Of a DNA stretch of 64,000 nucleotides, positions 15,215-29,680 are shown piece after piece (positions within the stretch are counted from its first letter, which is position 1; the number at the start of each line of letters is the position of its first letter). The stretch spans positions 869,787 to 933,786 of the forward strand of contig VXAU01003747.1 of NCBI GenBank assembly GCA_013399695.1. The letters are read 5' to 3'. The notes under the pieces are model-generated. The model had not been told where the DNA came from. It did not search any database and was given only the letters and a program-made list of their open reading frames with translations. The stretch is from Formicarius rufipectus (taxonomy: Eukaryota > Chordata > Aves > Passeriformes > Formicariidae). The translations under genes were made by a program, and so were the position numbers.

Positions 15215-18200
15215 TGCACTTTTTGGTAATAAGATTTCACAGTTCAGGAGCAATTCTCCCTTGGACATTGCATGTACAAAGGAGGAGAAAAATGGCAGAA
15301 TGGATCCAGTTTTGAAGAAAGAAAACACAAAGAGACATACCACTAAGATGGAGAAGAAAGGGGCAAACCCAGCAAAACCTCTTTCTGTCTCCCTGAAATG
15401 CTGCCTAAGGAGTAGGGCCAGATTCTGTGTTTCTGAAGGATGAACCTAATAAATGAGGCTTACAGGAAAATCTCTCATAGTGCTGTAACTGGGGGCAAAA
15501 TAATCTCCCTGGCCAGAGAAATTTCTACAGAAGACTGAGACCTTCCCATGCCTCCTTTATTTGCTATTTATTTCTAGAACTGGGGACCAACACACAGTTC
15601 TGCTTATCAGTTAATGTTTGGGAAATGTACTGACTTCAAGCATATCAATCTCCAAGATAACTACCCTCTGAGGTTCAACATAGAACAAAAGCTTTGCAAA
15701 ACATCAGTTCAATAGAAGAGGAGAGTTTCTCACTCTAAACACAGGGCACACATTTCATGTTTAATATGATTCCACATATACAATAAAATCTGCTTCTAAT
15801 ATAGCTTTATAAATAGTTTTAGTGTGCATATTTGGTGAGATTAATTCCCTTCTTTACTGTGTTTTAGTACATGGCAGAATATGAGTACAAATGCTAAATT
15901 TAATTTATTGTTATATATGATAATTCCATAAAATCCCTTTCTAAGCCAGAGTATCAGCGTCACTCTCATCTATGAAACTCCCTGTTATTGTCAGTAACCA
16001 GTGATCCATTTTTAAATACAGGTTTAATCTTCACTCTGTGAGATCACAACCTAAGGTCTCAGTTATCCCTGGAATTATTCTCTACAGAGAAGGTGTAAAC
16101 GCTTGTATAAAAATCATGTAATCACTTCTAGACTGTTTGACTTCAAGAAGGTGTAAAAATAATAGATAACAGTGCTCCATATATGGAACAAATTTTAAAA
16201 CAGCCTCAAATTAAAAAGGGGGTGGGGAATAAGAAGTGTCTTGATGAAAAAATGCTGATTCAAGGCTTCATTTCTATTAAGTGATGTACAGTGTCATTAC
16301 TGCGTGGCTGTACAGAGCAACGGCTCAGAGTAATTACCTGGTAATGCATGGTGACACTAATGTGCTAGTAAAATACTGGAGTTTATACTCTATCCACTGC
16401 CAGCATCAGGACTCTGAAAGGCAGGTAAAAATTCCTTGCATGCATAAACAATGTGTGTAAATGTCACTAGTGATAAATTTTTTAAAAAGGAGAAGAGGCA
16501 GTTACAATTAAATCTGTCAGCTGAGAATTGTAACTGCATAGACCCATAGGAGCACTAAAGCTGTATCCTTTTTTTTTGATCATACAGGAAGGAAAGATGC
16601 TTCTACACCCCTACCCAGACTCTATTTCCATTTATTACAATTAAAACTGTATGGTGGCTTCTTTTTTTTGCCACTCTAAGTGTAACACTGACCTGCACCT
16701 GGCGTTCAGTTTAATGTGAGGGGGAATGCAGAGGGGAAATGAAGAGCATCAAAGGAGCAGACAAAAGCATTAGTGGTTTATGCCAACTGTCATAATGCTG
16801 CTCTGTTTTAGAGTTTCAGCTACAGAAACTGTGAAGGAACAAGAGCTTCAGGACAGCTATTCCTGACGCTTTTGTATAAAACAGCTCTTGTAGTTATGGG
16901 ATGAAGCTTGGAACATGACCTCAGCATGTCCTAAGGTGTCAGAAAAAGCAGCAAAACAAACAAAAAAATATTTTGCAAGCCTGACATAATGAGGAAAAAA
17001 CCCCCCCTATTACAAAACTCTAATGGATTTTGGAAGCTGAGGCTAGAAATGAAGCAATAGGCAAATAAGCAGAGTTACACGTCCCACATTCCAGGGCCAG
17101 AAGAAACCCTTGCTCTTCCTCCAGCAGACAATACTAATGACTATGTTTTTAACAACTCCTAGTCACCAGCTAATAGATTGATGCCTCCAGAGCTGCCTTT
17201 CTCCCTGGGCCTCTCCTATTAAGTTACACAAGGGCATTCAAGTCCTTTTACCAATGTACAGAAGCAGTAATATCAGTCCTTCTACCCTGAGCAGCTCCTT
17301 CTTTAAGATCTGTCAACCAGGGGGGTTGGACACCCCGGTGAAAGCAGTTAATGTAGCAGTTTATGTTGGACAAACTCCATTTTACCTTCTCTGCAAGCAC
17401 TGCAACTGTTCTGCCTGACCCACTTTGTCCTGCTCCTGGTGGCACTGCCATTTATCTTGCCGAGGTAGCTATGCCCTGACGAACAGCAGATAACTGAAGA
17501 TTTTTGTTAGTCTTTAGCTCTTTTATCTTGAAGAAAGCAAGGGACAGTTTCTTTGGCTGCTGCTGTTCAGCACCCTTGAGCCTTCCATAGGCTGATCCAG
17601 ATGCCACGGCTAGGATTTAAACCAACCTATTCTAAGTAAGCTCTTATTCATCACATCAATGACAGACTAAAGCAAGAGGGTCTTGGAAGTCATAACTGTC
17701 TCTGCCTTACTGGAGTCCTCTGCTATAAAAGCAAGGCAGTAAATTTTACCCCAGAACTGGAGGTTTTCAAGTGACTTAGAAGCTGATGATCTCAGATACA
17801 TGTGTCAGATCTCAGGGTCTTTCACTCAAAGCTGAATGGAGGTTGTGGATTGCCAGGTGATTGTATTCAACCAGTCTGACTCATGGCAAGACGAGACTGG
17901 GAGAGAGGACTGTGAATCTGGCATCCTCACACCCAAGCTCCACCACGGAGCACATGGTTCCATCTTGCAGATGCAAGAGGAACCACTGTGGAATGATAGT
18001 GCTGAGGCTCCTTCTGTGCAGCAAGAGTCAACTCCTTAGTTTTTGTTATTGCATCATCTGCAAACACACATTCACATGTACAAGGGGAAAAACTCAGCAA
18101 ACATTTGAGTTCATTAAAGATCAAGTTACAGAACCCAGCCACATGGATAATGGTGGAAAAGCTCATTCAAAACTAAAGGAGACTTTGATGCAAAGAGCAC

Positions 18201-21027
18201 TAACACTATTCTTCTATTTAGCCCACAAAGTCCTTAGGCTATTTGGAAGAACAGTGTTCGCAGATGCAATTCACTGACACAAAGGTTTTTCTGTCTCCCA
18301 GATTATTAGAGACAGATAACAAAGTGAGATTGAGAAGACAGCTTTCTTCATATTCTGTAATGAAAATATGTCTATCCAGATTAATCTTGCATAAACATGT
18401 CGCATTTTGCAATTAAGAGCAGTTATAGAAACAAGTGCGGACACAAATACACACCAACAGCCTTACAGTGTTCTGGCAGAATGGTGACAATCACTACAAA
18501 GGTCAGTTTGGTACCCTTTCTGCCACTCTAGCACCCTTTAGAGTGGGAGAACGGAGAAAAAACCCAAACCTAAGCTATAGTACGTCTCCATGATATCACA
18601 TTTGGGCTGTCCTCTTCCTCCCTTCCTCTTCCACAGCATTCCCTGTCTTTGATGTTCATACACCCTTATGGAATCAACCAAGAAATCTCTTCATATTCCT
18701 GTTTGATTTCAGTTTTGCTATTACCCATTTCAAGAAGAACAAACTGATAATTTCGATACCCTACATGAATATTGTCAATCTAACTAAAAGGAGTAAAAAG
18801 AGGCATAAAGTCTGCACTAGCACATATGCTTGCTCCGGTGACAAGCTCACTTCCTCAGGTCACAAGGGCAAACACTGGGGGCTCAGCTCAGCACAGCCCA
18901 GCCAGGGAATGATACTCCAAAAGAGCAGAGAAATCAAGGGGCTGCATTCACATTGCTTTATTTAGGCCGTTCAAGAGAGGCACGTATCTTAGCAGGGCTA
19001 TTCTGGATTTACTCCCTACGTACTGGCTACTAGCATCACTCCCAAGGGCAATCAGTTCACCTAAAATTTGAGTCAACCTCTGCAATGAAAGTGTCTCCTC
19101 ACTGAGTCTAGAAAAATCCTCAAGCAACAGCAAGGAGGATTGAATCCAGGCTTAAACCACTGCACAACCCCTTCTGTACCTTCTACTCATCTGAGGGGCA
19201 GCTGGTATCTCCTTTTCTGCATTCTTCCATCAGCTCCCTGTGCCTTTGCTCTGTCATTAGGAAGGAGAGGTGCAAGACACAGGCAGGACCTAAGGAATAC
19301 CTGTCCCTGCTGGACTAAACTTGTGGGGAGAGTAAAACAGCTTGTGAAGGGATGATATGTTCAAAGCTATGTAATGGGACACATGGCACATGGCCATCTG
19401 TCATACATCTCTCTTGTGGGAATTAATTTTCTCCCAAGAGTGTCCTTGGATGGAGAGTGATAACTTTACCATGGAGGCCCTGTGAACAAGTGAGTGACAT
19501 GTACTCATGCCTATGGCTGGTTCACAATGCACGTGAATGGAGACTGACTCACTGACTCACCCTTGGATGGCGGTCTCTCCAGATCTGAATCGAGATGGAT
19601 CGGTGGGGCAATGTAGGAAACCTGCCCATGGTGAGCCTGCCCTGTGGACAAATAAGTGGTTTAGTTCTGCTGTTTCCTGCAGAGATCTATCAGGGCTATA
19701 ATCAAACATACAGCATTTTTATGGCACCAGATTAAAAACAGGTTTGTAAGGATTTTGTTCTACTGCACGTTTTTCACAAGGAACTTCCATTTAGTGCAGA
19801 CGTCTGATGAAAAGTTGAAAACACTCCCCTGTCTTTTGCTTTTTCCTTGCAGACATGGGTACTCTGCTGAACTTTAGTTCTACCTGCTTTACCACTACCA
19901 CGTACACTTTGCACCATGTTCTCCTGAACAGCCATATGCTATAGAAGTCAACTGATTTCACAAAAGCCTATTCAATCTGTTCATCTCACTGTAAGAGGGA
20001 AACAAGCATTTCTATGTCATAGCAATTTTTGAACGAAGCATGGCCACCTGTTTGTCCCACCGGCAGAAGAAGCAGATATCATTTTTTCCAAACTCAGCAA
20101 TGCTTTCACCTTGGTGGAAGCTTTTTGATTCCCTATACCGCCATGCAGTTTCACAGTTGCTAAAGACCCAATTCTTCTCCAGCAATCTGGAGGCAACTAC
20201 ATCGAGAAACTTCTATTTATAATAAAAACATTTTGCTCTAATTCATCTATTTACTGTAACAATTTACAGGGTTGTTAATCTCTTTTTCTAAACATGGAAA
20301 GTTAATGACACATAGATTATGATAACAGTTAGGGTAACCTTCCTGTTTCAAGTAATATTCGCTCTGCAATAAAAGCAGTTGATTCCTCTTATGAGACACA
20401 TTCCAAATAATTAATACAGCTCCCTGTTGACACTTGCTGTTGTTGCTCCAAGCAATTTCCAAGCTAGCGTCACAGGCAGTGGAGCAGCAGTACAGTCTTC
20501 AGGCTTCTTTGTAATGACATCCAGGAATACCACAAGCACGGTATGCTGGTGCACATAATACGGTGAAAACATCTCTTCAGGGAGATAAAATATTAATGGG
20601 AAAGGGGGGGAAAAAAATGTGTCTGAATGGGCAGGTTATATTTACTGCTTTACACTGAGGGTGACTCAGATAATTTGCATTATTAGCCATTATAACAACT
20701 GGACGTAATTCAGGTTTAAAATCTACTGACACATAAATTCTGCATGTGCTTTTAAGTGCTTTAACATGGGAAATCTGCTTCAGGCAAACCCATAGCTAAT
20801 AACGAGTTACTCTGCTTTCCTCTTCTTGTTTACATGTTAAAAATCCATTTGATGTCATTAGTGAGCACAAGTCATCATTTAAAAGCTGCTCGGTTCTGCA
20901 GCAGAAACAGGCAGACAGTCTGCTCTCACTCCAAGCTGCTCACTGTGGAGGATCAGTGCCCTTATAAACATAGAACAGTCTCCTCATTTGCTGCATCAAA
21001 GATACCACAGAAATGTTAAACAGTTGA

Positions 21028-21545
21028 GATTGGCAAGGAACCCTGGAAATTACCTAACCCATCCCAAGGGATGCAAGAGCCTATACCAAGCGTCCAATTT
21101 GATTTTTACTATCTCCAGGGACGGAGACTCCACAATCTCTCTGGGCAATCTGTACCAGGGTTTAGCCACACTCATAAGAGAAAAAAAAAGCTTTTCTACT
21201 ATGAGCCTGACTTCAACTCCTTAATTCCCCCTCATCACTTACCTACACACACCAGTAAGACAGCCTGGGGGGTCTGGTCCAGGCTGCACAGTTCCAGCTC
21301 TTTCATTCTCTCCCCACACAGAGATGCGTCAATTCCTTAATCATCATTGTGGCCCTTTGCCGGACTGGCTCCACTAAGTCCCTGTTTCTCTTGCACTGGG
21401 TAGCCCAGCATGGGACCCAACATTCCAATATCTCTCACCAGGACTGAGTAGAGGGGCAGGATCATTCCTCTCAACCTGCTGGCAATGCTTTGCCCAGTGC
21501 AAACCAGGAGCCTGGTGGTCTTTTTTGCCCTATGGGCACATGGCT
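21028..21545 (-). mobile_element. Older, diverged CR1 LINE fragment
   Basis: Runs with the CR1 order on the minus strand: a TTGGCAAGGAACCCTGG opening, TCTCCAGGGACGGAGACTCC, TCTCTGGGCAATCTGTACC, CACTGGGTAGCCCAGCATGG, ACCAGGACTGAGTAGAGGGG, CAGGATCATTCC and AACCTGCTGGCAATGC. It extends further 5' than the 39.2-kb copy, but many substitutions and small indels mark it as older. Ends are approximate. It is followed at 21561-21594 by a T/G tract. Confidence 0.9.
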
Positions 21546-21560
21546 AACACATGGGGTGGA

Positions 21561-21594
21561 TTTTTTTTGTTTTTTGCTTGTTTGTTTTGTTTTA
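21561..21594. repeat. T/G tract adjoining a CR1 fragment
   Basis: T runs with GC and G interruptions immediately after the old CR1 copy. Confidence 0.85.
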
Positions 21595-22539
21595 ATCACC
21601 TGGTCTTCTGGGTAATCCCCAAATCAAATTATTCTACAAACTTAAAGGGCTAGGCTAAAGAAGACACATGCACAGTGTATAAAAGACTACAAAACACTGG
21701 TGAATTTGTTTAGACATTGATGACAAATAACTAATAACGATGGAAACTTATTAATGTTTTATAAAAGCTTTTACCTTACATGGAGAAAGTAGTAGTGTCA
21801 AATGCTCTCTTCTAGTGATAAATGAAACAAGTTACAGAAACCTTTTATCTACTTGCTGCTGATGCAAAACACAGGACTTCCAAAAAAAATCAAACTCCAC
21901 TTTGGTTAGACTGCACACCTCTGATAATGCTAATAAATCAAAATTTGGGTTTTAATATTCCTTCTATAAAAAAGCAATGCAAACAATCATTGTGATTCAT
22001 TTTTTGGTCATGAATGCCAGCTCAGGTGTTTTTCAGACTCATCAGCATCCTCCAATTTGAGGAACAAAGGCTCTCCACTGCTGAGTCCCCAGTGATACAT
22101 TCAGAATCAGGATACCTTTTAAACCTTCCTATTAATCAACAGAATTACATTTTTGCTTTGCTTTTGGTATTTTTGGCAATGGTGACCTCAGAGAGAGTTG
22201 AGGGAAGAGAGGTAGGAGGAGGTGTCTGAATCAAGGCCTGGCAATGGGAGTGGTACACAAGCACATGGTCCTCCTGCCACTGATTGTTAAAATCCAAAAT
22301 TTTACCTAGTGGACCTATGAAAGGTTTTAAGACTGATAACACTGGTGCAGCTCAAGTTGATCACAAAGACTGACAAAACAAGCTTTGCCAAGTGAAGCCA
22401 ACTCCCAGTCCCTTTTAATGAGTTTTGTGGTTTCAGATGCTTACTGCAAGCCCCAGCTCTAGGAATGAGTGGCTCCTATATTCCCCTCTTCAGGTCCAGC
22501 TGCTGCAGAAACCACTTGAAAAGGGGATTTGAGACCCTT

Positions 22540-22578
22540 AACAAAACAAACAAACAAAACCCAAAACAAACAAAAGAA
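22540..22578. repeat. CAAA-type tract
   Basis: ACAAAACAAACAAACAAAAC followed by CCAAAACAAACAAAAG. Confidence 0.9.
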
Positions 22579-25536
22579 ATGGCAGAGACACTCAATACCT
22601 CTCTCTTCAGCCCTTCAAGTGTTTTTTCTGCACGTTGGGTCTGAGGTAACGATGGTGCAGGACCAGGAGGTGGAACATGGCCTCCCTTACCATCTATCCA
22701 GCTGCCACACTTTCATATCTACACACACACACTCTCCCCTATTAAAACTCACGAACTTATTTGTCTGATTGCTCTTCAACCTGAAGAGCTTGCCCACATC
22801 CCAACCAATGTTGGACTGGTACCTGTACTTACTGCAGTGGAAATGCCTGGTATCAGTTCCTGTCTGAATTTTGAAGGATTCTCCAAAGAAAACTGCACCT
22901 TGTCTTTTAGATATTAAATAAAAAAAAAAAAAAAAGGGAGAATGCTAAGAAAATACCAAAGGTCAAGATATTTCTGTAGCTGACGGGAAAATGAGAAGTT
23001 GAGCATGCTTCCTATCGTAACAGCTTGCGTGGCCTTCTCCAGATCCCACCCTGCCTATAACCATCTGCTGTTTCTGCAGAGCTGGTGCCCAGGTAAAAAA
23101 GTAAACAGCAATCAAATATAACCATTAAAGTACCGTTTGATGAAGTTGCCAATTTTGTATGTACTAGTTAAGGTTGTGCTGCATTTCCCTTATTCCTCTT
23201 GCTGGCAAGGTCCAGGCACTGACACGGCCGATGGTCACAGCTCCTTGTGAGTGGCAGGCCCAGAGCAACAAGGAGTAATGCTGGAAGGCAACTGTGGATC
23301 AGACCTAGTCTGCTTTTCTTGTACCATTACACAAGGATTCATGTCTGTCCAACACTGTATAAGTATCAAAACCATCTAAGGTGAGACAGGGCAAACAGCA
23401 AGTGTGGCACAAGGAGCCACAAACTGCCTGTCTTCGTGGCAGCCAGGCCACATGCATGTGCTGTGACAATGTCATAAAAAGCATGCTTGGTGGCAACAAT
23501 TTGGGGAGCAAAATATGGATATGACCTTGAAAGTCTATCTGATGACATGGCCTCCCTCAGGTAGAGGGAACGAGAAAGAAGTTTCTGAATTAGAAAAAGT
23601 GCTTGACTGGCCATTATTTTCAGGTCTGATACACGTAAGATACAAACATTTTAAAAAGCCCATAACTTAAAAGAACAAAGATAATGCTTTGTGAAGATTG
23701 AAAGAAACATAATAGCTTGGCCTAAGGGATTTATTTTTTAAACTATTTTTTAAAAAGGGATCTGGATGCTCATAGACAGAAAATAAAACACCCACATCTT
23801 CAAAAATCTGCCCCTAAGTAATTTAATCATCTACAGATGCAATGATGTAAAGCTACAGAAAAAAAAAAATCTACAAAATGCATGAACTTACCAGGAAAAG
23901 TAGCAACAAAGCAGTCTCATCTATTAAAACCGTTTCCCTCTCATCCTTTTTGGAAACATACCCACTGTTCATAGCATCTAACAGGGTAGGGCTCCCTCCT
24001 GATCCTATGACAAGTTTCCAGTGCTGCTGACATTTGATTTTTTAGAGCACAACTCCTGTTGTGATGTATGCACATGGGAAACCTTTCTGCCTGGCCCTTG
24101 CTCATTTTGTTACCTGAAATTTTCCTGTGCACTGTCAAAGAGAAAACCTGAACAGAAAACATAAGACTGAAAGATTCAAATCCCTAAAAAGCAAAGTAAA
24201 AGAACAGAAACATTTACTAGACTAAAAATAAGGCTTTGTAAAATACCTGATGAGAGACCTCTTAAACATCTGATGACTTGTCTCTTAAAGCTCTGGCACT
24301 GGCAATGCCATGAGGAAAACCAAAATCACCAGAATGGATGGTTCTCACTCTCACCTACTGCTCCTTTGCTCAGTGCCTATGGTGGGTATGGACACCTGTG
24401 CAGCCAAATTGCAGTTCTGCCCCAGTTTCACCAGCAGCAGTGAGAAGCCACCAGGAAATACATTTTTTTTAAACAAACATGCTTCAAACTCTTTGTTCTC
24501 AAGGGATGAGAGTCCCCTTTCTTTGCTGTCCTTATCCAGAGGCAATCATTGCAACACTTCTTTTGTTGTCATGTCAGATTACTCAGATTTCCACCCATTT
24601 TCCAGCCTCTTTTAGAATGCTTTTGTCTTCCACAGTTTCACCAGTTCTCAATATCCTCCTTAGATAACCTAGCTAGCATTTCATGCAGAGAATTTAATTT
24701 CATTTTGTGCTGGTATCTCTGATGACCCATGTTCCCAGGTACTGCCTCTACTACACTCCTTGTTGTCTGCACCTCCAAATGCAGGCACCTTCATGGATTT
24801 AGTCATCCGCTAGTCCACTTGCTTGAATCACTAATAATTAATAACCGTAAAACTGCAAAATGATTCCTGAAACACTGACTTCAGTTCTTAACATAATTTT
24901 GATTTTTTTATAACAATGAGATGGGCACACACTGTGTATGAGAAATAGATATTCTAGGGAAAAGACTTATAAAACACACTGACAATTTTACTAATACCTT
25001 TACAGATAAAGTATTCTTTGCGTGCTGTGGCCTTATTTTGCCATGTAACTGAAAAAATCCATTTTTAAAAGCTGTCCAGTTTGTCTGTGATGATCTGATC
25101 TGTAAAATACAATCTTAATTTTTGGCCACATTTCTGTAATTCTCTACATGTTAACAGGATCTTTTAAAAAATCTAATTCATTATCTAACAGAAGACTACG
25201 TTCACTTAGTTGGGTTGCGATTTCTAGGATCATCACTCTCATCCTCTTTAATTTCCAAAACCAGTACATTTTTTTCTTGTCCTTGCTTTCTCCCCTTATG
25301 AGTCTTTTTGAATCATGTAATATGTAGGCATATAAAAAAACATATGGAAAGAGAAATTAAAAAGCTGGTGGGTTTGCTAACAAGGCTCCTTTGACAGGCC
25401 ATTAAACAAATTTCATTCAGACCTATTACTCAGCATATATTCAGACTTCTTCCAGCAGCACTTTTTTCTGCCTTTCATCAATGACTATCTTTACAAAACA
25501 TCATTTCCTCACTGCCCACCCTTTTCCATTTTGCAT

Positions 25537-25565
25537 TAAAAGCTTTCTTTTTAAAAAAGCTTTTA
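25537..25565. repeat. 10-bp inverted repeat, 9-nt loop
   Basis: TAAAAGCTTT and AAAGCTTTTA pair around CTTTTTAAA. Confidence 0.85.
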
Positions 25566-25648
25566 TAAAGCCATTCTCTACCTCAGACATGTCAGAGCTA
25601 GCACTGATTCTGTCCACTGCTTCATTTATTCATGGCCTTTTTGGGAGT

Positions 25649-25682
25649 ATCTCTCTTTCATCTGTACATCTCTCTTTCATCT
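25649..25682. repeat. 15-bp direct repeat with 4-nt spacer
   Basis: ATCTCTCTTTCATCT occurs at 25649-25663 and again at 25668-25682, separated by GTAC. Confidence 0.9.
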
Positions 25683-27539
25683 TTCAATGCCCTTTTAACT
25701 CCTTAGGGTAGCAGCAACTCTCTCGCTCCCTCTTCTTCCCTCCCTCCCAGAGTCATTTCCCTCTCCTCCTATCGAAGCTGTGGATGTTTCTGAATACAAG
25801 AAAACCCTCTTTTCCAACAGGAACTCTCTGAGTACATTACTTCTTCTCTCTTGACATTTTGCCTCCTTTATTTCATACTGGGAACCACTGCAAGCTTAAA
25901 GCAACAGGAGCAGGAAAAGTAGAGTACCTGCAAGCATGGCTGACACAGAGGGACAGCTCCTGGTCACATCTGCCTGATGAAAACTGAGGCTACCAACCCC
26001 GGCAATCTCCCTGGGCACTGACAGAGGGCCTTCCATCCACATCGAGGAAGGACTCCTGTGCAAAGCCAGGGTAACAGGCAAATGTTTCCTCTCCCATACT
26101 ACTCTTGACAGAAGTTGCAATATTGTAACACCGTATGTTGTTTAGCTACACATTTCTTTTGAAGCAGTCTAAAAACCATATAACAGTAGCTTTTTCAAAT
26201 GCCAACATTATGACCTCATGATACACGCATTTTGCCTCTCTGCCTTTCAAAGAGAGGGGCCAACAGGAACACGCAAAAGGAACAAATCCGCACAGGAGAA
26301 GCAAGAGGTGGGCTCTCACCTCTCTGTCCCAAGCTTGTGGCTGAGTTCTGCAGTAATGACCACCAAAGCAAACTTCAGCCTCAGTCAAGGGAGTTGCCAA
26401 ATGCCAAGAAAGCCTCGGAGTTGAGGAAAACTCAATAAAGGATGCAGGGAAGGGGATGAGCTGAGTAGATTTTTGGCTAAGTTCCTGTCACAAATGTATC
26501 TCATTTTTGCAAATCCAGAAGCAGCACCTAGCAGTGTGCTTGTGTGAACAGAAAGTGTGATAAAATGGAGTAGACTTTCCTGAGGAAGTATGATTCCTGT
26601 TTTCAATTTGTCACAACAAACAACAGCCCAACCATGAGAGGAAAGAAATCAAAAGGACCCTTTTTGATGACCAAATTGTCCCTCTTGTGACAGCCATTAC
26701 CTGGCAGGACCAGGCTATGTTTGAGCTACAGGCTAAAATAAGGACAACAATAATGCCAAGGGAACGGGTTAAAAACTGTCTGAGTATTACAGCAAGCTAA
26801 AGTAATTGGAGGCTGATGTTTATTTTCCAGGGAGCAATTAGGACTCAGAAAATCATGTCCCAGCTAAAGTCAGAGGTGAATAAGCTTCTTAAGTCACATC
26901 AGGATTCCTCATTTTGATATGCAAACATTGTAATTTGTGACTTGTGTTTAGATGAACCTCATCCTTCTTAAAACATTAAATTGAGCAGCAACGTGGCTCC
27001 AGTGCTGCTCTGCAACAACCAGTGCACATCGCAGTCTACTCTGTGGTAGGAAAGCCTGGTATAAGGGCTGGGAAGAAAGAAGAACTAAACCACATAGGAA
27101 ATATTTCACCCACATCATTATCATTAAACGGTGTTAAAGACCTCCTATCTTACCCCCAAACAGCAGTACATGGAAGAAGGCCATATCCAGGTGTGGCTTT
27201 CCCCAATGCCCAAGGCAGGGATCTGATCTCCAGGGTTGCACATGTTTTGACCTCTTATCCCCACAGGCTGCCCAGAAGGCTAAAGAAACATGACACACTG
27301 TATGTTTCTTCCCCTCCCAGGAATGCTTGCTGTGCTATGAAATAATTTACCATTTACCTGAATTGAAAAACATGAGGGAGGAGGAGAAGGATTTTGGTGC
27401 AGAGGAAACAGAGGGATTTGGAGCGATGAAGTCCTCAGAACCCTGGAGCAGATGACAAACGTTGGTAACTACAAACCACCCAAAGCACATTTAGCAACAG
27501 TGAATACAGCAAAGCCCAGGGAGATTTTTCTTGGCTACC

Positions 27540-27562
27540 TCTTAGAGATTTAATCTCTAAGA
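27540..27562. repeat. Perfect 11-bp inverted repeat, 1-nt spacer
   Basis: TCTTAGAGATT, then T, then AATCTCTAAGA. A short perfect hairpin with no retained element around it. Confidence 0.9.
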
Positions 27563-29655
27563 AGATGAAGTGTGTTGTGCCGGCTCCAGTTGTCCTTACT
27601 TGGCTCTAGTCCCAAAAGTCAAACAGGATGTTTCTAACCTTCTTAGTGGGTCAAGCCCAGCCTGTTCTGCCTTAGGTGTAGCTGAAAAGACTCGGGATGG
27701 AGAAGACAGAAAGAGCTTTTTGGGGAAAACCTAGCCAAAAGTCAACCAGTCCATCTCCTGCAGAAGCAAAACTGTTCCTTACACTGTGTAGAAGTTATCT
27801 CCTTGGGACTGTCCACCTCTCATTATCAGGCACAGAGCAGCAAGATCTCATTGTCAGAAGATTCTGTTTCAGTTTTTCCTTTCTTTGGGTGGAAGGAACC
27901 CTGTTGCCTCCCTGCCTGAGATGATTCTGCCTTATTTTTTCCCTGTTGCTCTCTCTTTTTCCTCACCTGTGCTCCCTTAAGACCTGCTCCTTGCTGCTGT
28001 GCTCTCACTATCACTCCATGTTTCTCATCTCCACATCTCTCTTAGATGCAGCTTCGTGTTACAGCTAACCCATTTCACAGCAATGTTCCCTCCCCTGTGA
28101 CATGGCCAGGCATTCCCAGTTCCTCTGTTCCAGCAAATACGGCAATTAACACAAGCACAGAGCGAGCTACAGATGATCTGATGGAAAACGACCCACTGAA
28201 AACAATAATTACTAGTTTTCCACTGGCTCAATGAGCAAAACCAATTCTAGCTGCTGTGGCAGCAGTGCTAGATCTGATGCAAAGAAAAGGGCAAGAATAA
28301 AAGAGCCAGGGGTAGGATAGGGACAGCTATCAGTTTAACCGTAACATAAAGGCGCACCCGAGAACAGTAGTGTCATTGTATTTGGACGTTCCCTCCATCC
28401 CCACACCAGACTCCTTCCTTGCCCCAGGGAGACTCCCACCAATTGCAACCTTCCTTCAATGCCTTTCAGACAGCTTTTATCCACCTGCCAGCATAATTTA
28501 GAGAGCTATGTCTCACAACTCCAGGTCAAGGGTTTCAATGAATGCCAAATGTGTTATAGCACACTCACGCTTTGCAGGCAGAGATTGGGACACTGTCCTG
28601 TCACTCTATTACTTATGCCACTCTTGTTCATGCAGAAAGGGGAGCAGTGGGGGAGAAGAAGAAATCAGGCAGTAGCTCTTGCCATGCTGAGCTTAAATTT
28701 CAGTGGCAAAGCATCCAGAGGGATTGTCAGAGAAATCGGCAGAGATGGTGGATTACGAGGTAGGAGACAAGTTCAAAGCAGACAGGTAGATCAGTGAGTC
28801 ACCAGCCTGGAGATGGTAACTGAAGTGTCTCATGGTTTCAAATATTGTGTGATGTGGTCCAAGAATTTGTCACTCTTGCTTTCCTCCATTTGTGACAGCC
28901 TATAGCAGATGTCCCCTCCAATTGTGTCTTTATTTTCTAATCTTTATATCTCTGTATGGCTAGCATGGTATTTATCCCCACAATGTACCTCCCTGGTACT
29001 GCCTCTACCTCTGCTGGAAACCTTCCTCTTTTGCCTCCACCACCTCCTGAGCAGGTGAGACCCCAACTCCTCTCACCTTCTACATCCTCTCTCTGGGAAC
29101 TAATGACTGCAGCAAGCTGGCAAGAAACAATTTCTTCACACAAGCCTGCTTCTTTGGCTCCTGATGTACATCCTCTAGTCCAGCTTAATCAACTCCATCT
29201 TCCATTTCCATGAGGCCAACATACTATTCAAGCCTTTACTCCTATCTCCCATGGGTTCCAGTGACTATTCCTCATTCTGACTACAGCCCAGAAAAGACTG
29301 CTAAACAATAAAGTATTAAAGGAGTCTTCTTCATTACAGGTATTTTTATCAACTGCTTTTATTAGGGCAGTGCAAAGAGATGAGTAATTTGTTTTCTGAG
29401 TGGGTCAGTGCACCCTAACTGTGTTAATCACTTCTTTTGATCTGCCACAGGAGCCTTCCTGGCTCTGCTTCCTGCCTGCTGCCAAGCTTCAGCTGTGGTG
29501 CAGCAGGACGCGGAAAGAGGGGACAGACTCCATCTCAAAGCGAGTGATCAAGCAGCAAACAAGATTAACACTACATTACTTGATAAAGAAATGAAACAAG
29601 GGTGGGTATTTTCTCCATGGCACGAAGAAAGTAATCTAAGCCACCTCACCATTTT

Positions 29656-29680
29656 TTGTTGTTGTTGTTGTTTTTTCTTT
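29656..29680. repeat. TTG trinucleotide repeat
   Basis: Five or six GTT units followed by a T-rich tail. Confidence 0.85.

Larger units (their letters stand above)
1..20999 (-). other. ADGRL3: ADGRL3 intron downstream of the olfactomedin exon, part 1
   Basis: No exon, RNA gene or well-preserved mobile element was recognised. Contents seen are short low-complexity tracts: a TTTC repeat ending at an N (2336-2353), A runs at 7210-7224, an A/C tract at 8119-8200, an AC repeat at 10177-10192, a T run at 13404-13418 and a second N at 15214. Many 60-144-codon open frames occur on both strands, but they overlap one another, lack splice signals and match no family I know. Assignment to the ADGRL3 intron assumes that the next downstream exon lies outside the window. 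Confidence 0.75.
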
